A DNA stretch of 64,000 bases, from the NCBI RefSeq assembly GCF_023920705.1, contig NZ_CP094657.1:2418001-2482000 (forward strand), in the 5' to 3' direction. Shown in pieces: positions 20,492 to 28,719 of the stretch; the first letter of the stretch is position 1; the number at the start of each line of letters is the position of its first letter. The notes beneath the pieces are model-generated. The model had not been told where the DNA came from and made no database searches. It saw only the letters and a program-made list of their open reading frames with translations. This stretch comes from Acinetobacter sp. XS-4. GTDB taxonomy: Bacteria; Pseudomonadota; Gammaproteobacteria; Pseudomonadales; Moraxellaceae. Position numbers and translations under genes: made by a program.

Positions 20492-22498
20492 ATGTTTTCA
20501 ATAAAAAGAAGCAAAACACTATTGACGGTCATGCTACTCGGTTCAATTCTGAGTGGTTGTCAGGTCGTTAATGTTAAACAGCAAGCTTTGAATGTGACTA
20601 TTGCAAATGAACGTAATAGTATTCTTACGCAAGATAAACTCAGCGAAGCAAGTCTGAATGTTTTATCAATGTCTGGTCAGGAAGCTAAAGTTTGTACTGA
20701 CACCCCTGATAACTGTATAAATCAACTCAAAAAATTACCTCAAATTTTAGATGAGCAGTTCTTATCAGCTGCAAGTGAAATGTATCTGGCAAAAGCAATG
20801 GCTTTGTCAGATTCTTCAGATTGTAGGATTAGTAGATTTACTAAACATAAGTCTGAAGAAGAACAAACCAATATTCAAAGTAAATATGATGATTGTCTAG
20901 ACCAGCAATTAAATTTACTAGATAAAAGTATTCGTTATAGTTACGCCTATCTATTTTCAACGAAGCGTCAGCCTACTGACCGTATTTTTGATAATAGACA
21001 AGTTCAGATTCGTGACTTCTATAATCAAGCCATAGCAAAAATGGTGAGTGTTTATGATTTACGCCATCCCAAAAAAGATGTCGTAGAGCCTCAAATACAT
21101 ATTGGTAAAAGTATCTATTCGATTGATTTCGAATTTCACCAGCAACTTGCTGGTCAAAAGTTAGAAAAATTAATTTCAAGCTATAACTTAAATTTTTCAG
21201 GGTTAAGAACCATTAACCGTCGTGACGGTTTTGGCTCTGAATTTGTAGCGGTTTTTCCTAGTTCAGGAAAAGATGATATTAATGAATATATTTTAGACCC
21301 GCTTAAATACAATTATAAAAATGGTATTAACCCGAATATTCACCATGCACGTTATTTGGCTGCAACTATTGTCGCTGAACCAAAACATGCGACCACTGTT
21401 GAAGAAATTATTAATAACCCTGAATTCGTGATTCGGGTTTACGACCCATACCGAACTGATAATATTAGTGTCGCTGGAAAACAATATCCTCTAGCAGCAA
21501 ACTTCTCTGCTCCTTACGGTTTATGGTTAGCCGAAAATAATTTAGGTGTAGCAGCTTATTTAAGTCTGATTGATCGTGATCAGCACTTAACCATGCCACA
21601 TCTCTACATGCTTGAGCCATACAATCCAAATAAGAAAATTATTGTGTTAGTTCATGGGCTAGCGAGTAGTCCTGAAGCATGGATTGCTTTGACCAATGAT
21701 GTTATGGGTGATACTGTTTTAAGAGATAACTATCAAGTTTGGCAAATTTTCTATTCAACCAATATGCCGATTCTAGAAAGCCGTTTCCAAACTTACGCCC
21801 TTCTTAAGCAAGCTTTTAGTTCTTTAAACCCTAGTGACCCTGCTGCACATGATGCTGTTCTTGTTGGACATAGTATGGGAGGTATTATTAGTCGATTACT
21901 GGTCAGTGATGGTGATATTACCAAACCGGCTTTAGAATTGATGACAATTCGCCAGCAAAACCGCTTTAAGAAACATCCAATGGTTACTGAACGATTGCAA
22001 ATGCATTCAATCAATAACTTTGATCGTGCAATTTTCTTGGCTTCTCCTCATCGAGGTACAGATTATGCAGATCGATGGTTTACGTTAGCCGCACGTAAAA
22101 TTATTCGTTTACCCGGCGCATTTTTGTCAGCTGTAGCGACTTCACTTACCACTGAAAATTTAGATGTTAAAGATTTCTTGAGTAATATTGATAATGGTTT
22201 GATTCAAAATGGTCCAAGTGATTTGAGTCATCAATCTAAATTTATGGAACTTACAGAAAATATTAATCCGCACCAAGGGTTAGTCTTCCACTCTATTATG
22301 GGTAACATTACCAAGAGTGATGACCCAAATGTGATTACCGATGGTATCGTTCCCTATAAGAGCGCCCACTTAGAAGGTGCAAAATCTGAGAAAGTTCTTC
22401 CAGGTGGACACTCTATTCAGTTAACACCTCAAGCGGTACTAGAGCTACGTCGTATTTTACGAGAGCATTTAGTCGAACACGGTTTATATAAACCATAA
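20492..22498 (+). CDS. lipoprotein alpha/beta hydrolase (esterase/lipase-like)
   Basis: About 668 residues with a lipoprotein signal (LSGC, Cys23) when started at the ATG at 20492; an upstream ATG at 20453 would put extra hydrophobic residues before it. The N-terminal 350 residues match no domain I know. The C-terminal part is an alpha/beta hydrolase: oxyanion motif IVLVHGLASSPEAW (His388) and nucleophile elbow VGHSMGG with Ser461, then a likely acid in DGIVPYKSAHLEG and catalytic His in LPGGHSIQLTPQ. It is therefore a surface or periplasmic esterase or lipase of unknown substrate. Terminators on both sides make it monocistronic. Confidence 0.88.
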   Translation: MFSIKRSKTLLTVMLLGSILSGCQVVNVKQQALNVTIANERNSILTQDKLSEASLNVLSMSGQEAKVCTDTPDNCINQLKKLPQILDEQFLSAASEMYLAKAMALSDSSDCRISRFTKHKSEEEQTNIQSKYDDCLDQQLNLLDKSIRYSYAYLFSTKRQPTDRIFDNRQVQIRDFYNQAIAKMVSVYDLRHPKKDVVEPQIHIGKSIYSIDFEFHQQLAGQKLEKLISSYNLNFSGLRTINRRDGFGSEFVAVFPSSGKDDINEYILDPLKYNYKNGINPNIHHARYLAATIVAEPKHATTVEEIINNPEFVIRVYDPYRTDNISVAGKQYPLAANFSAPYGLWLAENNLGVAAYLSLIDRDQHLTMPHLYMLEPYNPNKKIIVLVHGLASSPEAWIALTNDVMGDTVLRDNYQVWQIFYSTNMPILESRFQTYALLKQAFSSLNPSDPAAHDAVLVGHSMGGIISRLLVSDGDITKPALELMTIRQQNRFKKHPMVTERLQMHSINNFDRAIFLASPHRGTDYADRWFTLAARKIIRLPGAFLSAVATSLTTENLDVKDFLSNIDNGLIQNGPSDLSHQSKFMELTENINPHQGLVFHSIMGNITKSDDPNVITDGIVPYKSAHLEGAKSEKVLPGGHSIQLTPQAVLELRRILREHLVEHGLYKP

Positions 22499-22504
22499 AA
22501 ATAA

Positions 22505-22538
22505 AAAAGAGCCAAAGGTTATCCTTTGGCTCTTTTGT
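22505..22538. terminator. bidirectional terminator between the hydrolase gene and ahpF
   Basis: AAAAGAGCCAAAGG, loop TTAT, CCTTTGGCTCTTTT: a 14-bp perfect stem between convergent genes, with A and T tracts on the two sides. Confidence 0.92.
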
Positions 22539-22552
22539 TTTGAAATTAAGTT

Positions 22553-24118
22553 TTATTGCCCAGAACGGATGATGTAATCAAACGCAGAGAGTGATGCTTT
22601 GGCGCCTTCACCTGTAGCAATAATGATTTGCTTGTAAGGTACAGTTGTACAGTCACCCGCAGCAAATACACCTTTGACATTGGTTTCATTGCGGTCATTG
22701 ACAATGATCTCACCACGGTTGGTTAACTCAACTTCACTGTCTTTTAAGAAGTCAGTGTTTGGCAATAAACCAATCTGTACAAAGATCCCTGCAAGCTCTA
22801 CCACATGCTCGTCATCAGTGGCACGGTCTTTATATTTAAGACCAGTCACTTGTGATCCGTCGCCTAACACTTCTGTACTTAACGCATTCATAATCACAGT
22901 TGTGTTTGGCAAGCTATGCAGTTTGTTTTGCAAAACTTGGTCAGCACGAAGTTTTGTATCGAACTCAACCAAAGTCACATGCTCAACAATCCCAGCAAGG
23001 TCAATTGCAGCTTCAACACCTGAGTTACCACCACCAATCACCGCAACACGTTTGCCTTTGAACAATGGACCATCACAGTGTGGGCAGTACGCGACACCAC
23101 GGGTACGATATTCTTGCTCACCCGGTACATTCATTTCTCTCCAACGTGCACCTGTTGAAAGGATCACAGTTTTCGATTCAAGTTTTGCACCGTTTTCAAG
23201 TTCAACTTCAACCAGACCATTTATCGTTTGGTTTGCACCTGTGATTTTGCTGACACGTTGCAGGTTCATGATATCAACATCGTATTCACGAACGTGTGCT
23301 TCCATTTCAGCAGCAAACTTAGGACCTTGAGTCTTTTGTACAGACGTGAAGTTTTCAATGTCCATGGTATCCATGACCTGACCACCAAAGCGTTCAGCTA
23401 CGATACCTGTATTAATACCTTTACGTGCAGCATAGATTGCTGCTGTTGCACCCGCAGGACCACCACCAATCACTAATACATCAAAAGCATCTTTGGCATT
23501 AAGTGCTGCTGCATCTTTTTCAGCTGAGTTGGTGTCAAGTTTTGCCACAATTTCTTCAAGTGTCATACGACCTTGGCCAATGTGCTCATTGTCTTGGAAC
23601 ACCATCGGTACAGCCATGATTTTGCGTTGTTCCACTTCGTCTTGGAAGAATGAACCATCAATCATGGTTGCTGTGGTGTTCGGGTTATAAATCGCAATCA
23701 GGTTAAGCGCCTGTACCACATCCGGACAGTTATGACAGCTTAGCGATACAAACACATCAAAGTTGGCTTTAAGGTTTAAACCTTTAATCTGGTTGAGCAC
23801 TTCATTCGACACTTTAGGTGCATAACCAGACACCTGTAACAGTGCCAAGATCAAAGATGTAAACTCATGGCCCATTGGTAAGCCAGCAAAGAACACACGA
23901 GGTTGTTCACCTGCTTTAGCCACACCAAAGCTTGGACGACGTGTATTGTTGCCATCAAAACGTGCAGTCACTTTGTCAGAAAGTTCAGCGATTTCAGTCA
24001 CTAATTCTTTAATTTGAGCAGCTTTATCTGATTGATCTAAAGCAGCCACTAATTCGATTGGACTTTCTAAACGTTCTAAGTAAGCTTTTAATTGAGTTTT
24101 AATGTTTTGATCTAACAT
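22553..24118 (-). CDS. ahpF: alkyl hydroperoxide reductase subunit F
   Basis: NADH-dependent flavoprotein that re-reduces the peroxiredoxin AhpC. It has exactly the E. coli length, 521 residues. Seen: N-terminal tandem thioredoxin-like domain with the CHNC disulfide (Cys128/Cys131), the FAD-binding [19 protein letters not shown] near 216, the CPHC redox pair at Cys345/Cys348, NADH-binding [17 protein letters not shown], and the C-terminal FAD motif [15 protein letters not shown]. No ahpC lies beside it in this window, so its partner is encoded elsewhere. The upstream 170 bases contain several ATAG tetranucleotides, which may or may not mark an OxyR site. Confidence 0.97.
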   Translation of the reverse strand: MLDQNIKTQLKAYLERLESPIELVAALDQSDKAAQIKELVTEIAELSDKVTARFDGNNTRRPSFGVAKAGEQPRVFFAGLPMGHEFTSLILALLQVSGYAPKVSNEVLNQIKGLNLKANFDVFVSLSCHNCPDVVQALNLIAIYNPNTTATMIDGSFFQDEVEQRKIMAVPMVFQDNEHIGQGRMTLEEIVAKLDTNSAEKDAAALNAKDAFDVLVIGGGPAGATAAIYAARKGINTGIVAERFGGQVMDTMDIENFTSVQKTQGPKFAAEMEAHVREYDVDIMNLQRVSKITGANQTINGLVEVELENGAKLESKTVILSTGARWREMNVPGEQEYRTRGVAYCPHCDGPLFKGKRVAVIGGGNSGVEAAIDLAGIVEHVTLVEFDTKLRADQVLQNKLHSLPNTTVIMNALSTEVLGDGSQVTGLKYKDRATDDEHVVELAGIFVQIGLLPNTDFLKDSEVELTNRGEIIVNDRNETNVKGVFAAGDCTTVPYKQIIIATGEGAKASLSAFDYIIRSGQ

Positions 24119-24246
24119 CTGTTTTTACTCCAATGCATCCAAATTCTTTCAATAGATGCATAGTACGTTAAAACATAGAATAGGTGAAACAGTATGTTTT
24201 TATAGAATTGATCGGTTTTTTAGATTTTATTCTTATTCACTTCAAT

Positions 24247-24286
24247 CAAAAAAAGCCAACCTGAACTCATCCAGCGCAGGTTGGCA
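24247..24286 (-). terminator. terminator of the chromate transporter genes
   Basis: GCCAACCTG and CAGGTTGGC form a 9-bp stem; read on the minus strand the hairpin is followed by a T7 run, placing it directly after the chromate transporter gene. Confidence 0.88.
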
Positions 24287-24297
24287 AACTGCTTAAA

Positions 24298-24819
24298 CTA
24301 GAGTAAGACAACACCAAATACCGCCCCAGCAATTAAGACATGCAAGGGATGAACCTTTTTAATTAAAGATAATAAAGTTGCAATGACTACCATAATGACA
24401 AGTAAAGTATTTATTGCTGCCGCCTCAGAAATGATCCACGCACTGGCAAGTACCGTTCCAACTGTGACAGGTTGTAAAGCAAGCTGTAAAACACGGCGCC
24501 ATTTCTTATCTTTAAATTTTGACCAGCCTCTCATTACAAACACAGTAATAATTGATGAAGGTAAAAATTTAGCAGTAGACGTTACCAATAGACCTGACAA
24601 CCCTGCTACATGCCATCCTACCAACGGTACAATCATCATGTTTGGACCAGGCGCGGCTTGAGCCATGGCAAATAATGCACTAAATTCTTGTGCCGTCATC
24701 CAATGGTGAATATCAACCACTTGACGTTGCATTTCAGGCAAAATTGTATTTCCGCCACCAAATGCAATAAGAGACAATTGAGTAAAAATGATGGCTAAAG
24801 TAAGTAGAATTGCACCCAT
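24298..24819 (-). CDS. chromate transporter, second half-size subunit
   Basis: 173-residue CHR-family membrane protein with about five or six helices. Seen: the family motif FGGGNTILPEMQRQVV near the N-terminus and AMAQAAPGPNMMIVPLVGWHVAGL. I place the start at 24819 (MGAILLTLA), where its ATG overlaps the TAA of the upstream half as TAATG; a longer reading frame upstream lies inside that gene. Short-chain CHR proteins work as a pair of inversely oriented halves to export chromate; some family members serve other anions. A terminator follows. Confidence 0.88.
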   Translation of the reverse strand: MGAILLTLAIIFTQLSLIAFGGGNTILPEMQRQVVDIHHWMTAQEFSALFAMAQAAPGPNMMIVPLVGWHVAGLSGLLVTSTAKFLPSSIITVFVMRGWSKFKDKKWRRVLQLALQPVTVGTVLASAWIISEAAAINTLLVIMVVIATLLSLIKKVHPLHVLIAGAVFGVVLL

Positions 24820-25379
24820 TACACACGTCTCCAAATAATAGTTGAATAAATTGCCAACAAAATCAGCATGGTCAAAAGCAAGGAGATTTTTAGAAAAGCA
24901 ATACTGATAATTGCCGCCAAGACAACACACATCGCTATTGGATTCCGTAATAATGGTTTCAACATTTTTAAGCCAGTTGCAACCAGAAGTCCCGCTGCTG
25001 CTGCTGCCAGCCCTTCGAAAAGATGCTTAACCATAAGGTTGTCTTGGAACTGCTCATAGACATAATGTAAAAGTACAACAATTACCGTAGGCGCAAAGAT
25101 CAAGCCAATCAGTGAACTAACTGCTCCACGGACACCGCGGAACTCCATACCAATCGCAACAGATAAGTTAATAATATTGCCGCCTGGTAAGAATTGACAC
25201 AGACCAAGTAACTCAGTGAATTTTTCAGGGCTTAGCCACTGCCTTTGCTCTACAACGACTTTACGAGCCAAAGGCAACACACCACCAAATCCAATTAAAC
25301 CTAATGTTAAAAAACCTAAAAATAACTCTGTGCAAGTTGGTACGCTCTCATTCTGCACGGCAATCTCAACATGGTTCAT
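24819..25379 (-). CDS. chromate transporter, first half-size subunit
   Basis: 186-residue CHR-family membrane protein. Seen: LGLIGFGGVLPLARKVVVEQRQWL near residues 27-50 and LCQFLPGGNIINLSVAIGMEFRG, both matching one half of a ChrA-type transporter. Translation is coupled to the second half by a TAATG overlap. A LysR gene lies divergently 101 bases away, and the shared region contains a short dyad (AGCAT-aga-ATGCT at 25407-25419) that may be its operator. Chromate itself is assumed from the family name. Confidence 0.88.
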   Translation of the reverse strand: MNHVEIAVQNESVPTCTELFLGFLTLGLIGFGGVLPLARKVVVEQRQWLSPEKFTELLGLCQFLPGGNIINLSVAIGMEFRGVRGAVSSLIGLIFAPTVIVVLLHYVYEQFQDNLMVKHLFEGLAAAAAGLLVATGLKMLKPLLRNPIAMCVVLAAIISIAFLKISLLLTMLILLAIYSTIIWRRV

Positions 25380-25480
25380 TTTCGTTACTTTTCACTTTAT
25401 CTGACCAGCATAGAATGCTACTTTTATGATATATCTACAAATGCTTTTATTTTCAATAACCATACCCTAAAGGTATTCCT

Positions 25481-26383
25481 ATGCTAGATTTACATAAGCT
25501 TCATGCCTTTGTGGTAGTAGTTGAGGAAAGAAACATTACTCATGCGGCAAATCGATTATTTATTCAACAGCCGCCATTAACGCGTTTACTCAAAAAACTT
25601 GAAGAAGAGCTCGGTGCCCAATTACTTATTCGCCAGCCTCGTGGAATTGAACCGACTGAGGCAGGTTTAGCCTTATTTAAAGAAGCACAAATTTTATTAG
25701 AGCATGCCAGACATATTCCAAAATTAGTCCAAGACGTTAGCCAAGGTAAAACTGGACAACTCAATATTGGCTTTACAAGTTCCGCAGGCTTGCATCCGCT
25801 CATTTCATTAGTATTGCGTTCATATCGGGAAATATATCCTGCGGTACAAACAAAACTTGAGGAAGCAGGCAGTCAAAAGCAGCTGGATTGGTTAATTTCG
25901 GAAAAACTTGATATTGCTTTTTTACGAGCACCAATTAGTCGTGATATTGGATTAAAGCATCTTCATATATTAGATGAGTCAATGGTAGTGGCATTGCCTA
26001 TAGGCCATCCACTTACACAAAAAGAGAAAATTAGTTTAAGTGACTTGTCTGATGAAAATTTTGTTTTATACCGTCGTTCTTCAGGACAAGGTTTATATGA
26101 CAATATTCTATATAGCTGCTATCAGGCAGGTTTTAGTCCGCGCATTGTTCAGGAAGCACCTCGACCTACCGCAACCTTAAATTTAGTTGCTGCTGGAATT
26201 GGTATAACAATTGTGCCAGCCTCAATGCATAATTTTTGGGACCATGAAATTGTATATCGCGAGTTTGATGATTCTATAAAACTGAATGCTCCTATTTACT
26301 TGATTACACGTGAAAATGAAAACTCGGCTAAAGTTTCAAACTTCATTGAACTACTACAAAAACTATTACCCACAATGACTTGA
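25481..26383 (+). CDS. LysR-family transcriptional regulator (divergent from the chromate transporter)
   Basis: 300 residues: N-terminal winged helix-turn-helix (LHAFVVVVEERNITHAANRLFIQQPPLTRLLKKLEEELG by position 6-45) and a C-terminal effector domain of the periplasmic-binding-protein fold (LNIGFTSSAGLHPLI onwards). The divergent placement suggests it controls the chr pair and itself. The effector domain resembles BenM/CatM-type LysR proteins of Acinetobacter only in general style. A terminator hairpin follows. Confidence 0.9.
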   Translation: MLDLHKLHAFVVVVEERNITHAANRLFIQQPPLTRLLKKLEEELGAQLLIRQPRGIEPTEAGLALFKEAQILLEHARHIPKLVQDVSQGKTGQLNIGFTSSAGLHPLISLVLRSYREIYPAVQTKLEEAGSQKQLDWLISEKLDIAFLRAPISRDIGLKHLHILDESMVVALPIGHPLTQKEKISLSDLSDENFVLYRRSSGQGLYDNILYSCYQAGFSPRIVQEAPRPTATLNLVAAGIGITIVPASMHNFWDHEIVYREFDDSIKLNAPIYLITRENENSAKVSNFIELLQKLLPTMT

Positions 26384-26387
26384 GTAT

Positions 26388-26416
26388 AAAAAGTGCCTGT
26401 CTAAAGGCACTTTAAT
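26388..26416. terminator. hairpin terminator between the LysR gene and acr3
   Basis: AAAGTGCCT and AGGCACTTT form a 9-bp stem with a six-base loop between convergent genes. Confidence 0.82.
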
Positions 26417-26449
26417 AAAATCTTGATCAAATAAATTTTGTTATATTTC

Positions 26450-27484
26450 TTAAGCGTAATACTTTTTCTTTAACCAAAGCGAAACCGAAACCAATGAAAT
26501 CAGCACAGGTACTTCAACTAATGGTCCTATTACTGTAGTAAATGCCACAGGTGATGCTAAACCAAAAGTTGCAATCGCAACAGCTAAAGCCAACTCAAAG
26601 TTATTACCTGCCGCGGTAAATGAAATTGCCGCTGTTTGAGGATAGTTATTCCCCAGCCGTTTACTCATAAAAAAACTGATAAAGAACATCACCACAAAGT
26701 AAATCGTAAGTGGAATCGCAATACGTAATACATCTAACGGTAAGCTCACCACATCGCCACCTTTTAGGCTAAACATAGCAACAATCGTGAATAGCAAAGC
26801 AATCAGACTGATTGGACTGATCTTTGGTAAAAATTTAGTTTGATACCAAGCTAACCCTTTTGATTTAACTAAAACCAAACGAGTTAAAAATCCCATTAAA
26901 AATGGAATACCTAAATACACCAAAACAGCATGTGTGATGGTCCAAAAATCAACATTAATAACCTGCCCTGCCACACCAAAAAATGGCGGCAAAAAGGTCA
27001 AGAAAACCCAAGCATAAGTACTGAAAAATAAGATTTGGAAAATACTGTTAAAGGCAACCAACGCTGCAACATATTGATTATCGCCACAAGCAAGACCATT
27101 CCAGACCAATACCATTGCAATACAACGTGCTAAGCCAATTAAAATAAGGCCCGTCATATATTCCGGATAGTTATGCAAAAAAACAATCGCAAGAATAAAC
27201 ATTAAAACTGGAGCAATAACCCAGTTTTGCACCAACGATAAAGTTAAGGTTTTCTTATCTTTAAATACTTCTGGTAGCGCAGCGTAATCAACCTTTGCTA
27301 AAGGTGGATACATCATTAGAATTAAACCAATCGCAATTGGAATATTCACATTATCTACACTTAATTCATTTAAAGATACAGATGCCTGAGGAAAGAAAAC
27401 TCCAATGGATAAACCTAAAGCCATTGCTATAAAAATCCATAGCGTCAGGTTTCGATCTAAAAAGGAAAGCCCTTGTTTGGTCAT
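26450..27484 (-). CDS. acr3: arsenite efflux transporter, ACR3 family
   Basis: 344-residue inner-membrane carrier with about ten helices that exports arsenite using the proton gradient. Seen: the conserved cysteine of the fourth helix in [15 protein letters not shown] (Cys121), the [18 protein letters not shown] motif with its essential glutamate, and [12 protein letters not shown]. It is ACR3-type, not ArsB-type. It lies 104 bases downstream of arsR on the same strand and is likely controlled by it. Annotation pipelines may call it arsB. Confidence 0.93.
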   Translation of the reverse strand: MTKQGLSFLDRNLTLWIFIAMALGLSIGVFFPQASVSLNELSVDNVNIPIAIGLILMMYPPLAKVDYAALPEVFKDKKTLTLSLVQNWVIAPVLMFILAIVFLHNYPEYMTGLILIGLARCIAMVLVWNGLACGDNQYVAALVAFNSIFQILFFSTYAWVFLTFLPPFFGVAGQVINVDFWTITHAVLVYLGIPFLMGFLTRLVLVKSKGLAWYQTKFLPKISPISLIALLFTIVAMFSLKGGDVVSLPLDVLRIAIPLTIYFVVMFFISFFMSKRLGNNYPQTAAISFTAAGNNFELALAVAIATFGLASPVAFTTVIGPLVEVPVLISLVSVSLWLKKKYYA

Positions 27485-27588
27485 GTTCTACTCGAAGAAA
27501 TAATTGATTAATTTTGCTCAATACACACAAATGACTCATGTATTTATGCTAAGAAAATCCGAATTTTTAAGACAGAAATCTAGGAAGA

Positions 27589-27918
27589 TTAATCACAGCA
27601 AGTTGTAGTGATGAAAGGCTGATCTTGTTGCTTTACTTTTGTATTACTCTCATCATTTTCTATCACCTTTAAAATATCTAAAGCCCATAAAGGCAAATCA
27701 GGATTTAAGCTGTAATAGACCCACTGTCCTTTTCTTTCATCCAGCAATACGCCATGAGTTCTTAATAAGGCTAAGTGCCTAGAGATTTTCGGTTGGCTCA
27801 ACTCAAGCTGTTCTGTTAGCTCACAAACACAAATATTTTGTTTATTTAGAACTAATTTAAGAATGTTTAACCGAGTTTGGTCAGATAGACATTTAAAAAA
27901 ATCGACTTGGTTGATCAT
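27589..27918 (-). CDS. arsR: ArsR-family arsenite-responsive repressor
   Basis: 109-residue winged-helix repressor. Seen: the metal-site motif ICVCEL with Cys30 and Cys32 in the alpha-3 helix, recognition helix SQPKISRHLALLRTHGVL, and a C-terminal Cys-Cys pair (107-108) in TTCCD that could add a ligand. It is divergent from arsC across an 84-base region containing a good palindrome and co-directional with acr3. Confidence 0.93.
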   Translation of the reverse strand: MINQVDFFKCLSDQTRLNILKLVLNKQNICVCELTEQLELSQPKISRHLALLRTHGVLLDERKGQWVYYSLNPDLPLWALDILKVIENDESNTKVKQQDQPFITTTCCD

Positions 27919-27941
27919 ATCTTCAACAGAATATATTCGTT

Positions 27942-27977
27942 ATTGCAAATATACGGATATCCATATATAAATGCAAT
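27942..27977. promoter_or_regulatory. candidate ArsR operator between arsR and arsC
   Basis: Core ATATACGGATATCCATATAT (27949-27968) is palindromic at 18 of 20 positions, and it is framed by ATTGCA (27942-27947) and TGCAAT (27972-27977). It sits between the two divergent start codons, as expected for an ArsR site. Confidence 0.72.
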
Positions 27978-28002
27978 ATCTTAATTTGATAATAAATTTA
28001 CC

Positions 28003-28431
28003 ATGACTGAACTAGTGAAGATCTACCATAATCCTGCTTGCGGCACATCACGCAATACCTTGGCACTCATTCGTCATGCTGGGTTTGAACCTCTCGTTAT
28101 TGAATATTTACAAACACCACCAAGTAAAGATGAGCTGATCCAAATCATTAAAGATTCAAATTTAACTGTACGTGAAACCATTCGTAAAAATGTTGATTCA
28201 TATAAAGATTTAGAGTTAGAAAAAGACAACTGGACAGACGAGCAGTTAATTGATTTTATGCTGCAATACCCAATTTTAATTAATCGCCCATTCGTGGTTA
28301 CACCAAAAGGTGCACGGCTTTGCCGCCCTTCTGAAATTGTTTTAGATATTTTAGATTCAGAAAACTTAGGCTATTTTGCAAAAGAAGATGGTGAAGTGAT
28401 TATTGATGAACAAGGCCGTCGTATAAAATAA
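28003..28431 (+). CDS. arsC: arsenate reductase, glutaredoxin type
   Basis: 142-residue ArsC that reduces arsenate to arsenite with glutathione and glutaredoxin. Seen: catalytic Cys13 in HNPACGTSRNTL, and the arginines of the active site in NRPFVVTPKGARLCRP (about residues 94-109). It is divergent from arsR and acr3, so arsenate is reduced and the product exported by one regulon. No arsH is present in this window. Confidence 0.95.
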   Translation: MTELVKIYHNPACGTSRNTLALIRHAGFEPLVIEYLQTPPSKDELIQIIKDSNLTVRETIRKNVDSYKDLELEKDNWTDEQLIDFMLQYPILINRPFVVTPKGARLCRPSEIVLDILDSENLGYFAKEDGEVIIDEQGRRIK

Positions 28432-28449
28432 TTGAAGACATTAATAAAT

Positions 28450-28490
28450 AAAAAAAGCTAAATGGCACAATACCATTTAGCTTTTTTTGA
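28450..28490 (+). terminator. terminator of arsC
   Basis: AAAAAAGCTAAATGG and CCATTTAGCTTTTTT form a 15-bp stem with a seven-base loop and a T-run; it can also serve the opposite strand. Confidence 0.92.
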
Positions 28491-28500
28491 GTGAAACTGG

Positions 28501-28665
28501 TTAAAAATAGGACTTAATAAAAGGAAGAATTTGCTCTCCTATTACCATGCCTAATAACCCGACTAATGCAACAAGAGGTGGAGCTGGTGACTTAACATTT
28601 AAAACATAATATAAGACACCAACAAGCAATCCTACAGCCAAAGATAACAAGTACATTTTCATCGT
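28501..28665 (-). CDS. XapX domain protein (DUF1427), 54 residues
   Basis: A short gene too small for most ORF cut-offs. It encodes a 54-residue hydrophobic protein with two predicted membrane segments (MKMYLLSLAVGLLVGGVLYY and PLVALVGLLGMVIGEQILP) joined by VLNVKSPAPP. The N-terminal GLLVGG and the SPAPP...LGMVIGEQ pattern are those of the XapX family, whose function is not known. It lies 54 bases after the amidohydrolase gene on the same strand, a pairing I believe recurs in other proteobacteria, so it is probably part of that operon. Confidence 0.8.
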   Translation of the reverse strand, partial: TMKMYLLSLAVGLLVGVLYYVLNVKSPAPPLVALVGLLGMVIGEQILPFIKSYF

Positions 28666-28719
28666 ACATACCTTAGAGAATCAAGCCATTTAGTAAGGCA
28701 GGTTCTCACACTGTTTTAT

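Noticed and set aside
22674..23330. 218-codon ORF antisense to ahpF
   Set aside because: Long only because ahpF has few stop codons in that frame; no domain, and ahpF is certain.
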